Source: Sipunculus nudus (lineage: Eukaryota; Annelida; Sipuncula; Golfingiida; Sipunculidae). Taken from it: a DNA stretch of 64,000 bases. The stretch's first letter is position 1, and the number at the start of each line of letters is the position of its first letter. Positions 36,576 to 49,289 of this stretch are shown here, piece after piece. The notes beneath the pieces were generated by a model. That model saw nothing but the letters and a program-made list of their open reading frames with translations, searched no databases and was not told the origin of the DNA. The stretch is taken from positions 26,539,033-26,603,032 of the forward strand of contig CM049309.1 in the NCBI GenBank assembly GCA_026874595.1, given 5' to 3'. The translations under genes were made by a program, and so were the position numbers.

Positions 36576-37127
36576 AGCTAGGTTCCCAGCATGCTTTGCG
36601 CAAGTTCCCAGCATGCTTTGCGCAAGCGCTGGGTAACACTTGAAGTTTGGATCTTGTTTACATTGATGAGCCGGACACGCTGTTAACGTTCGTCGAAGAA
36701 ATCTTAGACACAAACACAACTCAATTTTCATACATATTGTTTACATTTCAAACTAATCATACTTATTTCGAAACGTGACATACACATATTTATTGTGGTA
36801 TATAACGTCAAATCACGCACTTCGGCTAGGGTTGTCAATGAACAACTATAACCAATGATTACGATTTATCCAGTTTGAGTTGACAAACAAAACCGCTTCC
36901 ATCAATGGAAGAACATTGGAATCATTAACTTAACGCTCTTATATTGTCACCTTAACGATTTTACTGGAGCACATATATATTAACTCCGCTGGACAGCCAC
37001 AACACACCCGGTTATTGATGAAGGTAACCAAATATGAACACCGTGTTCCGGAGCACGTCAATGAAGTTCATAGCGTATTCGACGTTCGAGGTTGGATATT
37101 CAGATTCAAAATACTCCTCCATTTCTC
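36576..37127. other. Intergenic sequence with a short local duplication
   Basis: Two adjacent copies of ttCCCAGCATGCTTTGCGCAAG at about 36,582-36,625. Otherwise no gene, RNA or repeat recognised. Confidence 0.4.
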
Positions 37128-37345
37128 CATTCATTTTGTGTTCTGTGCACCTATGCCAGTATTTCAGCTGTGATGTTTGTGTAATTGGTGTAATTGGTGC
37201 ATGCACTCAGGTTCAAAATGTTCAGTGCTTGCAGTGTACATATACATGTCACACATTTACTTGAAAAGTAACGGTCCAGCGTGGAAGCATTATACCTGAT
37301 GTATATCCCTGTGCACAAGTTCGCATTAGGCCTATAGGCTTTGTT
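37128..37345 (+). mobile_element. Short repeat with hairpin terminus
   Basis: Shares 'ttgtgttctgtgcacctatgccagtatttcagctgtgatgtttgtgtaattgg' phrases with about 20,050-20,250, and ends gcattAGGCCtataGGCTTTGTT, the same hairpin terminus as family D. Probably another non-autonomous member with a different interior. Confidence 0.5.
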
Positions 37346-37857
37346 AACTGTAAAAAAGGAATCAGTTATATAAATTTTGATTATTTACCTAGTATCATGA
37401 GACAGCTGATACAGCCATGAGTCTTAATATCATTAGTCAAACTTATAGGCATCTTTAATGAGTACTTGTTAGAATAATATTTTAAAATGTTGACTTTTTT
37501 TTAAATTTTTCAATAAATATAAATTAACAAGCTGAAACACTTGGAAAAGATCTGGGAATTTAGATTAATTTAATTTAATCAACTGCATCCTTGTCTATAA
37601 TTAATTTGCTTCATATAATCCGTAAAAGTAAAGAACAATTTTTATTTAATTATTTTTTTTCATTATTAAAATTGAAATTAAAAATACCCCAACAATACAT
37701 GGTGTCATTTGGAATAACTTAGGCCATCCATACAAAATCCTCATAACATCAGTAATTGCAAGGTAATTCCCTTGTACTCATAAACTAAAAAATTCTTTTT
37801 CCATTAATTGATCTTAAAGTTGTTATTATAAACCAATAAAAAATTTATTTCATTTTT
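37346..37857. other. AT-rich sequence, nothing recognised
   Basis: About 510 bp, very AT-rich, without coding or repeat signal I can support. It ends at the T-run in which the next family A element sits. Confidence 0.4.
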
Positions 37858-38603
37858 GTATCCGCCAAAACTTAGTTTTGGGATACGATGTGTTTGACCG
37901 GGTTCCGCCGCCGCAGCCGTGTTCGTTTCCGGAATAGAACTCTGAGACAACTGGACAGATTTTCGGAACTTGACAACATTATCGGATCACATGTGAACTG
38001 ATGCCAGAATATTTTGCGTTGACCTCTGACTTTTCCTCTTCGCAGTGCCACTATCTGTGCGTCTGTATTGACACATTACCCTACATATCTTCGGACTCGT
38101 TTGACCAATCAGGCTGAAAATTTGCACAATAGTTACTCTTGGATAGCTTTATAACATACACAATAAATGGTGGCGCCACCTGCAACTATTTTTTTGCGCA
38201 GTGTCTAACTGCCTTGGGTTTAAATCTCTCATATCTCTGCAGTAGTTGGACTTATCAACCCGAAATTTTGCATGTGTATACATCCTGGATAGCTGTTTTG
38301 ATTTTATGACAGATGGCGCCACCTACATTTATGTTTACGATGCAGACAGTAAAAATCACTCATATCTCAGCAGTGGTTTGACTTATCCACCTAAAGTTTG
38401 CATATGTAAACATCATTAATAGCATTCTCTTTCAAATATCAGGTTGCGCCACCTACAATCATGTTTACATGGCAGATATCCATGCCAATATGCAACACAT
38501 CTCACTCTATTTCCCCTTGCCACTCAATCCATGCCTCACTTCACCCTTCCCACTCGGATTTTGGCGGATACACCTAGTCGCTTGTCGACTACCTGTATTC
38601 TAG
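37858..38603 (+). mobile_element. Family A Helitron-like element, complete copy
   Basis: A 746-bp copy. It has the 5' start gtaTCCGCCAAAACttagttttggGATAC after a T-run. The core has palindromes at about 38,168 (GGTGGCGCCACC) and 38,314 (tGGCGCCACC). The 3' end has ttttGGCGGATAC, a perfect stem GTCGcttgtCGAC extended by flanking bases, then ctgtattCTAG at 38,600-38,603. It has the same architecture as 4,058-4,834. Confidence 0.75.
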
Positions 38604-38770
38604 TTGTTTATTGTTATGGTGTTGGCCAAACCAGCTACGAGAGGAGGGTGGTTGGGCACCTGTTGACACCCCTGGCTGCCCAGTGTGCCCCGCTTGAAGC
38701 GTGTATTATTAGCCTGTAAGTTCAAACATACGGAAGCGTATTGCTGCCACCTGGTAAAAGAAAAATAAAT
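38604..38770. other. Intergenic sequence between repeats
   Basis: About 170 bp of higher GC sequence between the family A end and the 22-bp tandem repeat. No feature recognised. Confidence 0.35.
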
Positions 38771-38775
38771 AATTT

Positions 38776-38905
38776 ATATCGTACGTACGACATACCACCT
38801 CGTACGTACGACATACTATCTTGTATGTACGACATATTATCTCGGACGTACGACATATTATCTCGTACGTACGACATATTATCTCATACGAACGACATAA
38901 TTAAT
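38776..38905. repeat. 22-bp tandem repeat rich in CGTACGTACG
   Basis: About six units of 22 bp with consensus CGTACGTACGACATATTATC plus tt/tc. The first ten bases are a perfect palindrome, so each unit could form a small hairpin. Units drift at both ends. Confidence 0.8.
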
Positions 38906-38958
38906 CTTACGGATCTGATTCAAAGACTAGACAACATGCCAACAGATATAAGTATAAG

Positions 38959-38960
<2 letters not shown>

Positions 38961-39054
<94 letters not shown>
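38961..39054. repeat. (AT)n microsatellite
   Basis: About 94 bp of uninterrupted AT dinucleotides. A 152-residue frame across it (IYIYIY...) is an artefact. Confidence 0.95.
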
Positions 39055-40323
<1,269 letters not shown>

Positions 40324-40555
40324 AAAGCCTTGGGATATATTACCAGCGCTGTAATGTCTATCAGAGGTTCTTGTTTGACCAGATAAAAAATCCCGACTAG
40401 TGCAAGGGAGTATTGTTACTTGATGGGGGGGGGGGGGGAGATTCCTATGCTTATATAGCAAATTTAAAATTTAGAAACGAGCAGACACAGCGCTCACGTC
40501 ACCTGCTGGTGGTAAAGCATGACTTCACAAATTAGGGGTTTTTAATATCATTTTT

Positions 40556-41478
40556 AGCTCAGCTGACTATAAGTCATCTGAGCTATAGTCGTGGTCCTTT
40601 GTCCGTCGGCTGTCCGTCCGCCCGTCTGTACGTCCGTCCGTCCGGTAAACTGGCACGTTTTGAAACTATTGGACCTACGAATCTGATATTCAGCATACAG
40701 TTAGATGTCCCCAAAATCTCTTACCATATCGAAACCTGGGTCACTAGGGCTTCGTTCCTTCGGGACATTAAGGAAAAAAACCCGTTTTCCATTAAAAACC
40801 CATTGTTACACTTCAAGACTGCCTAATATCAAAACCACTGATCTGTTTTTGAACATATTTAGTATGCATATTTTGCCGCACATTTTCTATGTACATAACA
40901 AAAATTAGGTCATTTTTGCGTAATTTGTTGTTGAAGTTATGGGCCCGAACATAATGTACCTCTTAAAAAATCAGGAAATATATTTACTCACGTTACATAA
41001 GAATTGCTGAAGCTAGAGACTTTTTTTCAGGGATATAAACTTTCTACCTTGGAGTTAGCCCTATAATCGGGAGACAACTATGTGGACAGATTGCCCCAGT
41101 GACTTTGACCTTTGACCAAAAAATCAATCTTCCCCTAATGGCAGGTCAGCTTTTTGTGCAAGATGTAAGGTTTGGGATGAAAAGTTTGACTTAAATTAAA
41201 CCACAATCTTTCTAAATAAGCAGGTCCTATGACTTTGACCCTGATCCCAAAGTTCTTGCGTTAGAGGTGGGCCATATATATGGGCCATATATGTCATGAC
41301 GGACATACAGAAAGACGAACAGATGAACAGACGGACGGACATGGTGATTAATATAAGGCATCCCCTTATTCATTCGGGGCCCTAATAAACACACAAGGTT
41401 TAAGGACACAGATGAAACCACGGTTGTGAATCTGATATTATCAATATAATTTGTCAGTCTGAAAATAAAGGAAAACAA
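40556..41478 (+). mobile_element. Family B-type element with variant interior, 5' part
   Basis: Starts tttttAGCTCAGCTGACTATAAG at about 40,552, then GTCGTGGTCCTTTGTCCGTC and (CGTC)n. The interior matches 9,379-10,076 and 46,136-47,110 (aaAACCCATTGTTACACTTC, ctgCCTAATATCAAAACCAC). From about 41,100 it runs into 'gactttgaccttTGACC' phrases also seen near 45,360. No 3' terminus found. Confidence 0.6.
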
Positions 41479-41639
41479 TGCATCAAAAATAGAAATAAAA
41501 ATAAATTCAGGTCTTCAGGAACTAAAGAAACCAATCATAATCAAATAAACACATTACGTTTAGTTTCAAGACACCGGATGAAACCACAGCTAGGAAACTG
41601 ACATAACTGCTGTCATTTGATGGTCTAAAAAAAAAACAA

Positions 41640-41790
41640 AAAAACTAAAATCGTAAATATAAGAAAAAAATATGGTAGCGCCACCAGTTTTCTGGAACTG
41701 ACAAAAAGAGTCATGGTCAACATTCAAAGCAATATTTACGGCAATCAATGCATTAATAATCAAGATACTAGAGGTTTTGTATCAATTTTT
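41640..41790 (-). mobile_element. Old inverted family B copy, left remnant
   Basis: Read on the minus strand it matches 30,760-30,870: tTGATACAAA, CTCtAGTATCTTGAT, TGACCATGACT and ctggtggcgctacc. It is continuous on the minus strand with 43,891-44,126 once the element at 41,791-43,890 is removed. Confidence 0.7.
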
Positions 41791-43890
41791 AGCTCAGCTG
41801 ACTGTAAGTCATCTGAGCTATAGCGTTAACTCTTTGTCTGTCGTCCGTCTGTCTGTCTGTCCGTCCGTAAACCAGGCACAAATCGTAACCGCTGGACCTA
41901 GAATCTTGTAACATGACATTCTGAGAGGTCCATAAAAAATCTCCTTGGAAACCAGAAATGAGGTCTCTGTTACCCATATTCTTCGAGCTATCGGGCCCCA
42001 AACTACCCCCGAGAATAGTAAAAAATTTCATACAAAAACTTCAATATCTCATTAACTACATTACTGATGGTCATGATTTTTGGCATACATATTTATAAAT
42101 GAGATGTTCCATCAGTTCCTGCAGACTGGTGGGGCCACCTGTATTTTTCGATTTTTTACGATTTTTTCTCTATTTTTGAGGCCTTTAAAAATGTGAACAT
42201 CTGTTAACAGGGCACAAATCGTAAAGACTGGACCTAGAATCTTCATTCTTGACACAGTGAGAGACCTATGAAAAGTCTCCATGTAAACCTGAAGTAAGAT
42301 CTATGTTACCCATATCCTTTGAGCTGTGGGGCTCCCAATTACCCCCCAGAATAATAAAAACTTTGATAAAAAAAACTGCAACATCTCAATAACTACAACA
42401 GTGATGGTCAAGATTTGGGGCATACATATTGATCAAGAGCTATTTCATCAGTTTCTGCAGACTGGTGGCGCCACTTGTATTTTTCAATTTTTTACGAGTA
42501 GTTTTCTCTATTTTTGATACCTTTAAAAATGTGAACATCTGTTAACAGGGCACAAATCGTAACAACTGGACCTAGAATCATCATTCTTTACACACAGGGA
42601 GACCGATGAAAAGTCTCCATGGAAACCTGAAATTAGGTCTCTGTTACCCATATCCTTCGAGATATGGCACTCCAAAGTTAAGCTCAGAATAATGGAAAAT
42701 TTGATACAAAAGCTGAAGTATCTGAACAACTAATGCAGAGATCACCATAATTGTTTGCATGGATATTGATCATGGAGTGTTTTATCAGTTTCTGCAGACT
42801 GGTGGCACCACCTGTATTTGTTCAGTTTTATTTACGAATTGTTTTCTCTATTTTTGAGACCTTTAAAAATATGAACATCTGTTACAGGGCACAATTCATA
42901 ACAACTGGACCTAGAATCTTCATTCTTGACACACAGGGAGACCCATGAAAAGTCTCCATGAAAACCTGAAATAAGGTCTCTGTTACCCATATCCTTTAAG
43001 CTGTATGGCTCCAAAATACCCCCAGAATAATGACAATTTGATACAAAAACAGAAGTATCTGAACAACTAATGCAGAGATGACCATGATTATTTGCATGGA
43101 TATTGATTATGGAGTGTTTCATCAGTTTCTGCAGACTGGGTGCGCCACCTCTATTTTTTTCATTTTTTTACGAATTGTTTTCTCTATTTTTGAGACCTTT
43201 AAAGGTGTGGTATATGTCAACAGGGTACAAATCGTAACAACTGGAACTAGAATCTTCATTCTTGTCATGCAAGGATGCCCATGAAAAGTGTCTGTGGAAA
43301 CCTTAAGTTAGGTCTCTGTTACCCATATCCTTCAAGCTATAGGACTCCGAAGTATCCTTTAGAATAATGGAAAATTTGATATAAAAGCTGAAGTATCTGA
43401 ACAACTAATGCAGAGATCACCATGATTCTTTGAATGGATATTGATTATGGAGTGTTTCATCAGTTTCTGCAGACTGGTGGTGCCACCTATATTTTATTCA
43501 ATTTTTCGATTTTTTTTCTCTATTTTTGAGACCTTTAAGGATGCTGTCATCTGTTAACGTGGCACAAATTGTAACAACTGCACCTAGAATTTTCATTCTT
43601 GTCATGCAAGGAGGCCCATGAAAAGTGTCTGTGGAAACCTGAAATTAGGTCTGAAGTAGGGATATTGACCATTAAGTGTTTTTATTAGTTTCTGCAGACT
43701 GGTGGAGCCACCTGTATTTTTTTAAAGTTTACGCATTTTTTATATATATAAATACAGACACAATCTTGGCCTGTTGGTTAATCTGTTTGATGCTTCAGTT
43801 GAATGGGTATATGCTACCATTCAGATGATAAAATTTCCTTTTGCGAATCTCTTCCCAGTCAGCTGAGCGTCATGACCCATGGGTCACTTG
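41791..43890 (+). mobile_element. Family B Helentron-like element, full-length copy
   Basis: A 2.1-kb reference copy. The 5' terminal motif is AGCTCAGCTGACtgtaagTCAtCTGAGCT (hairpin). A CTGTC/CGTCC-rich leader and about six core units of ~337 bp follow; the CAGACTGG landmark starts at 42,122, 42,458, 42,795, 43,132, 43,470 and 43,695. Next comes a tail with tgatgcttcagttgaatggg, the inverted terminal motif GTCAGCTGAGC (about 43,858-43,868), a perfect palindrome TGACCCATGGGTCA, and CTTG at 43,887-43,890. It is flanked by T-runs on both sides and sits inside an older inverted family B copy. No Rep or helicase domain, so non-autonomous. Confidence 0.8.
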
Positions 43891-44126
43891 TTTTAATATT
43901 TAAAAAACAGCTTGGAGGATATAGGTCGCAGTGACCTATAATTAAGTTTCCAAGGAGATATCTATTAACCTACCTGGATATTCAGTTACAATTTTCTAGG
44001 AATAGCAGTTTCGATTTGTGCCTTGCAAACGGACGGACAGACCGCTGGACGGCCAGGCGGCTGAATGTACGACGGACAAAGCAAATTCCTATACCTTATT
44101 CGACTTTAAGTCAGCTGAGCTAAAAA
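43891..44126 (-). mobile_element. Old inverted family B copy, right remnant with 5' terminus
   Basis: On the minus strand it begins TTTTTAGCTCAGCTGACTTAAAG (5' terminus at about 44,126), then the CGTCC-rich leader and GCACAAATCG, then a GGTCACTGCGACCTATAT block as in 30,700. It joins 41,640-41,790 across the younger insertion. Confidence 0.7.
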
Positions 44127-44340
44127 TAATTGTAGATGGCACCACTAGTTTTGTGAATGAGAAAGCCATCGAAGATATATGGACATGCAAAAAATTCAGG
44201 CACATACTTAAATTCAATCCACTCTTGAGCCATGTGTACAGATGCATGAAACCCAAAAACAATTCTAGGTGGCGCCACAAATCCCAGCTTTGTGGTCAAA
44301 AAGAGACATTGCGTGCTATACTAGGTTGTTGCACATGAAT
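44127..44340 (-). repeat. Inverted family A/C-like fragment
   Basis: On the minus strand it shows gtggcgccacctagaattg and the ctttctCATTCACAAAACTAG phrases that match degraded units near 8,000-8,500 and 59,090-59,170 (minus strand). Non-coding. Confidence 0.4.
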
Positions 44341-44860
44341 GTTATTATTAGGTTCCCTAGATAAGGTTCTAGTTGCACAACTTTGCCTATCTGCTGCACA
44401 ACGGTTCCAGAAAAGCACCCAAAAGGTGGTCGGTCTGGTGATTTTCAATGTAACTGGAAGAAGAATATATTTATATTTCTGATTTTATTTTCAGAGGAAT
44501 ATATAATCAAGGCAAATACGTAATTAGATAATTACTCAAGTAGCATATTGTTATTAGAAAAGCAATAAGCACCTGAAACCCGGTGATGTGACCAACGGAG
44601 CACTATTTTGAATAAATCATTAACTAATGGCGTATTAATATTACCACCAGGGAAAGGTTGTATATTTTTGTTCTGAGATATATTCTCATGTCTGTCTCTG
44701 TTCACTTTGTTATTATTTCCCATATGAAACGCTGGTTCAGACATCGAATTAATTATAATAGCCTATTCAGTTGATTTCAGCATATATGATGGTGTCTGTT
44801 TCTGTTCACTTTCTTATTCTTTCCCATATGATACGCTTGTCAGACATTAAATTAATTGTA
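44341..44860. other. Intergenic sequence with a two-copy ~105-bp duplication
   Basis: Two diverged direct copies, about 44,680-44,755 and 44,788-44,858, share tGTCTGTctcTGTTCACTTt, TTTCCCATATGA, CGCT and CAGACAT..AATTAAT. Nothing coding. Confidence 0.4.
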
Positions 44861-45041
44861 ATTATGCAATGTAATAAATATCAAAAGCACATATAAGTTA
44901 TGCAGCCACAATAATGACAAAATACATTTGATTTGTTTTGATTTACATATATTTATTCAGTGACAGTTATTGGATGCTATTGCATGATGCAAAATTTTTA
45001 AAGGATCCGTTTTGAAACTAGAAATTTCTTGCATTGGAGAT
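44861..45041 (+). repeat. 181-bp direct repeat, copy 1
   Basis: From ATTATGCAATGTAATAAATA to CTTGCATTGGAGAT. Identical to 45,614-45,794 except for one base noted (AAAAGC versus AATAGC). See copy 2. Confidence 0.9.
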
Positions 45042-45540
45042 ATAGTATCCCCAGACATAAAGCATTCCCCCTTCTAAAATGGCACTCTTCTTCTGTAGTA
45101 TAAATTGTCACATGACAGAGCCAAGGTCACAAATGTTTGTTCTTGTCTGACGGCTTGTTGGAGATGGTTGTGTCAAATTTGAAGGGAACAGATGAAGTAC
45201 TTAAAACATATGGGGTTGACCAAAATTCTGTTTCCAAAGATTTGAGAACAGATTGCTCCTGTCACATTGACCTTTGACCTTGTGATGCTTAAAATGAATC
45301 CACAGTATTGCTTAAAATGAATCCACAATCTTTTAAATATGTGGGTCTTGTGACCTTGACCTTTGACCTCATGACCCCAATATCAGTAGGATTTTGCTTT
45401 ATTGATGAGCCATATAAAAGTCAAGTTTGAAACTCATATGTCAATCCAAGCTGGAGTTATCATCAGGTAATGAATTTTTGGACAGATGGCTCCTGCGACC
45501 TTCACCTTTGACCCTTTAACCTCAAAATTGATATGGATCT
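45042..45540 (+). other. Sequence with repeated TTGACCTTTGACC phrases
   Basis: Contains three spaced phrases of the type ttgaCCTTTGACCt near 45,268, 45,357 and 45,497, also seen near 41,100. Probably an old variant of the family B interior. No gene. Confidence 0.4.
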
Positions 45541-46135
45541 TCGTCTATGCATGGATATTGATCATGGAGTGTTTCATCAGTTCCTGCAGACCTGTGGCGC
45601 CAACTGTATTTTTATTATGCAATGTAATAAATATCAATAGCACATATAAGTTATGCAGCCACAATAATGACAAAATACATTTGATTTGTTTTGATTTACA
45701 TATATTTATTCAGTGACAGTTATTGGATGCTATTGCATGATGCAAAATTTTTAAAGGATCCGTTTTGAAACTAGAAATTTCTTGCATTGGAGATTTTTTC
45801 GATTTTTTTACTATTTTTTTCTATTTTTGAGACCTTAAAAGATGCGGTCATCTGTTCACAAAATGTGACAACTGGACCTGGAATCTTCTCACATGACTTC
45901 CAGGGAGATCAATGAAAAGCTGCTTGGAGACCTGAATTTAAGTCTCTGTTACCCATTTCCCCCGAGTTATGGGGCTCAGAATTTCCCCCCTAGGAATAAT
46001 GGAAAATTTGATACAAAAGCTCAATTAGCAGAACAACTAATGCATTGATCACCATGATTCTTTGCATGGTTATTGATCATGGAGTGTTTCATCAGTTTCT
46101 GCAGACTAGTGTTGCCACATGTATTTTTTCGATTT
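45541..46135 (+). repeat. Family B core unit interrupted by the 181-bp repeat
   Basis: Contains ATTGATCATGGAGTGTTTCA, cagacctgtggcgccaactg, then the inserted 181-bp copy (45,614-45,794), then ttttttcgatttttttac and the normal TATTTTTGAGACC unit ending at cagactagtgttgccac (about 46,103). Confidence 0.7.
45614..45794 (+). repeat. 181-bp direct repeat, copy 2
   Basis: Near-identical to 44,861-45,041, but here it interrupts a family B core unit exactly between the 'ctgtattttt' and 'tttttcgattttt' phrases that are adjacent in other units. This suggests recent duplicative insertion of the 181-bp segment or a local conversion event. It has no coding potential and no recognisable terminal repeats. 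Confidence 0.9.
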
Positions 46136-47150
46136 TTAGCTAAGCTGACTATAAGTCATCTGAGCTATAGTCGTGGTCCTTTGTCCGTCGGCTGTCCGTC
46201 CGTCCGTCCGTTAAACTGGCACGTTTCAGGAAAGATATTTTATCACTTAACACAAAACATATTAAAGCTACGGACCTTTTCCAGTAATATAACTTTAATT
46301 AATCAAAATTAAATGGTATACCCAAAATTAGATCAAAATCTTTTAATTTTTTTTAAATATGAGCAAAAATAAAATATTGGTAACTTCAATTTTGCCCAAA
46401 TTTGACTATGGCACATTTTTTTCCTGTAACGGCTGTGGATTTAATTTTCACAGCATGTTTTTGTTAGCATTTCGTCTGTTAACACCAAATATTTGAAACC
46501 AGTTGACCAAAAACTGTAGATTTTATTAAAGTTTTCAAGCACCATGTCACATATTGTTTACATCAAGCTCGTGTTATGTAGTTTGCTAGAGCTCAGCTCC
46601 CCAACTTCAGCTCTCAGTTCCTAAAATTTGGCATACAGTTAGATGTCTCCAAAATCCCCAACCATGCCAAGAATTTGGACACTAGGACTTAATTCCTTCG
46701 AAATATTAATGAAAAACTTTATTTTTCCATTAAAAACCCATTGTTACACAAGACTGCCTAATATCAAAACCACTGATCTGACTTTGGTCATATATAATAT
46801 ACATATGTTTACATTCGCTATGCACATGCCAGAAATATTGTCAGTATTGGGTAATTGTTTTCAGTTATGGGCCCAAACATAATGCACTTTGTACAAAATC
46901 AAAAAGTATATTTACTCCCTTAACAAGGAGATTGCTGAAGCTAGAAATTTTTTTGTCAGGGATGTAACATTATTTAATCAAGATTCAGTTGAATACCCAA
47001 AATTAGTGAGGAATTTTTCAAATTTTATTTTTTATTTTCAAAAGTTATTAGTATAAATATAAAATTAGTACCTTAAATTTTGCCCAACTTTGACCATGGC
47101 ACGTTTGTTTCCTGTGAGCACTGTTGATGTAATTTTCCTTTCATTCACAC
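46136..47150 (+). mobile_element. Family B-type element with variant interior
   Basis: Starts tttttAGCTAAGCTGACTATAAG, then gtcgtGGTCCTTTGTCCGTC and (CGTC)n. It contains two partly repeated stretches: ggcacAttTTTTTCCTGTAAC near 46,410 and ggCACGTTTGTTTCCTGTga near 47,097. It has the same AAAACCCATTGTTACAC and TAATATCAAAACCACTGATC interior as 40,556-41,000. Confidence 0.6.
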
Positions 47151-48430
47151 ATAAGGATTTCAGCTTTTTAGTTTAGACAGCTGAAAGAAATTGGCCAATA
47201 ATAGTAGCTTTTATAAATGTTTTTATGAGACCATGTCAGACCCAGGCTCTTCCCAGCCCCTCTTCAGTCACCTGTATGTTGACCTTGTTGACCTTTCAGC
47301 AAATTATGCACGCTTGAGGCGAGGCATACACTGGGGCAGCCAGGCAGCTTAAGGCCAGTAACACTTGATCCAGGTGTCCAACCTAACCAATCTAGTAGTT
47401 GTTTTGACCAACAACATAACAATAAACAATAATTTAATAAATTTTAATTGGTTTTTAATAACAAATTAAAGAAAAATTAATAGAAAAGGAATCTGTTAGT
47501 TGATGAGTAACAGGAAATTAACTTGCAGTCACTGATGATGTAAGAATCTTGTATGGATGGATAGAAAGTCACGTATTCCAAATAACATCATGCAGTCACT
47601 ATGGTATTTTTCAGTTCAATTTTTATGATAAAAAAACATATTATTCATTAATAATCATTAGGGGTCATATGAAGGAAATTAATGATAGACAAAGATGCAG
47701 TTGATAATATTAATCTAGATTCCTACTATGTCTGGTGTGTAGATTGATGTGAACGTAGTCGTAACTGAATATATTACATTTATTTTTTAAATATAAATAA
47801 AAGCCATAAAACCAGGTACTTATGATCATTATTTAAATTTGTGAATTTTGTATATTATGGTTTCTCAACATCATGGTGCGAATACTTTGCAAATTTTTTT
47901 GAATACGAATATGAATATGTTTTCCGTTATAAAAATTTCTTGCATAAGAATGGATATTCGGGTAAAAATGAAAGTATTTGAATACCGGTGCAAATACTTT
48001 CAAAATGTATTCATGAATGCATTCATGAATATATCCCATAATATTATTTTAATAATCATTTCAGTTATATTTGAATAAAAAAAAATCATATGATTCCCTT
48101 ATTATTTTTAATAGAAATTATATTTGGCACAATATTTGTTATTAAATTTTAATAAATAGTTTAATTCTTATGTTATATGTGCTGCTTATAAGTTATATGG
48201 CCGAATCAAAATCTATGTGACAATAGCACTCCATTTGTTAATAAAATAAATGAAATCAATCCTCTTCCCTGTCTCCAAAGATACTATCAAAATCATACAC
48301 AAGCTAAACACCAACAACTCATAATACAGCTTATATTTATTACCACACAAAACCAGCATGTGCCTCATTTCCAAATCATATTTTTTTAATCATATATAAC
48401 AGCTGAGCGCCGTGACCCACGGGTCCCTTG
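47151..48430. other. AT-rich sequence ending in a family B 3' terminus
   Basis: About 1.2 kb of AT-rich DNA with no recognised gene. Contains a 24-bp perfect palindrome (48,008-48,031) within a run of gaATA/ATTC words. The right end is CAGCTGAGCGC, then GACCCACGGGTC and CTTG at 48,427-48,430. Confidence 0.45.
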
Positions 48431-49164
48431 TTTACGATTTTTTCATCTTTTTTTGAGACCTTAAAAGATGCGGTCATCTGTTAACAGGGCACATATCGTA
48501 ACAACTGGACCCAGAACCTTCTCTTTTCACATCCCGGGAGATACTTAAAAAAAATCTCCCGGGAAACTTTAAATTAAGTCTCTGTTACCCATATCCTCTG
48601 AGTTATGGGGCTCAGAAGTACCCCCCAGAATAATGGAAAATTTGATACAAAAGCTCAAGTAACAGAACAACTAAAGCATTGATCACCATGATTCTTTGCA
48701 TGGATGGAGTGTTTCATCAGTTTCTGTAGACTGGTGAGGCCACCTGTATTTTTTTCGATTTTTCATCTATTTTTGAGACCTTAAAAGACTGAAAATTTGA
48801 TACCAAAGTAGTGCACAAATCATAACCCTGGACCCAGAATCTTTTAACTTGACATTCTGAAAGTTCCTCAAAACTTCTCCCCAGAAACCTGAAATTGGGT
48901 CACTTTGACCTAACTTCTCAGAGTTTCAGGGTATGTTTGAGCACCCCAGAAATAATGCAAAATACACACAAATTTCCAGATTCCTCAGAAAAGGCTGGTT
49001 GGATTGTCATCAAATTAGGTGTGCTTATGGGTCTTGATGAATTTGAGCTAATATGCATGAACGATGATGCCACCTACATTATCTTTGCCTATTATTGGTT
49101 GCCTGTGCTAGGACATATTATCAACATGTCAGTCGGCTGAGCGTCATGACCCATGGGTCATTTG
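48431..49164 (+). repeat. Family B core units and 3' terminus
   Basis: Two ~337-bp-type units (TTTTTTTGAGACC near 48,449; tctGTAGACTGGTgaggccacctg near 48,724) and a diverged tail, then tCGGCTGAGCGTCATGACCC, ATGGGTCA and TTTG at 49,161-49,164 (a variant of CTTG). The LINE ORF2 remnant begins about 125 bp to the right. Confidence 0.65.
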
Positions 49165-49289
49165 TTTTAAGGAATGAAGATCTGTCTAGTTTGTGGCAAA
49201 GAATATTACAGACAGAAAAGGCCAACATTTAGAATTGCCACGAAGAAGAGAGAAGACTCGGTAAGACGGAAGGCCAACCTTTGTACTTT

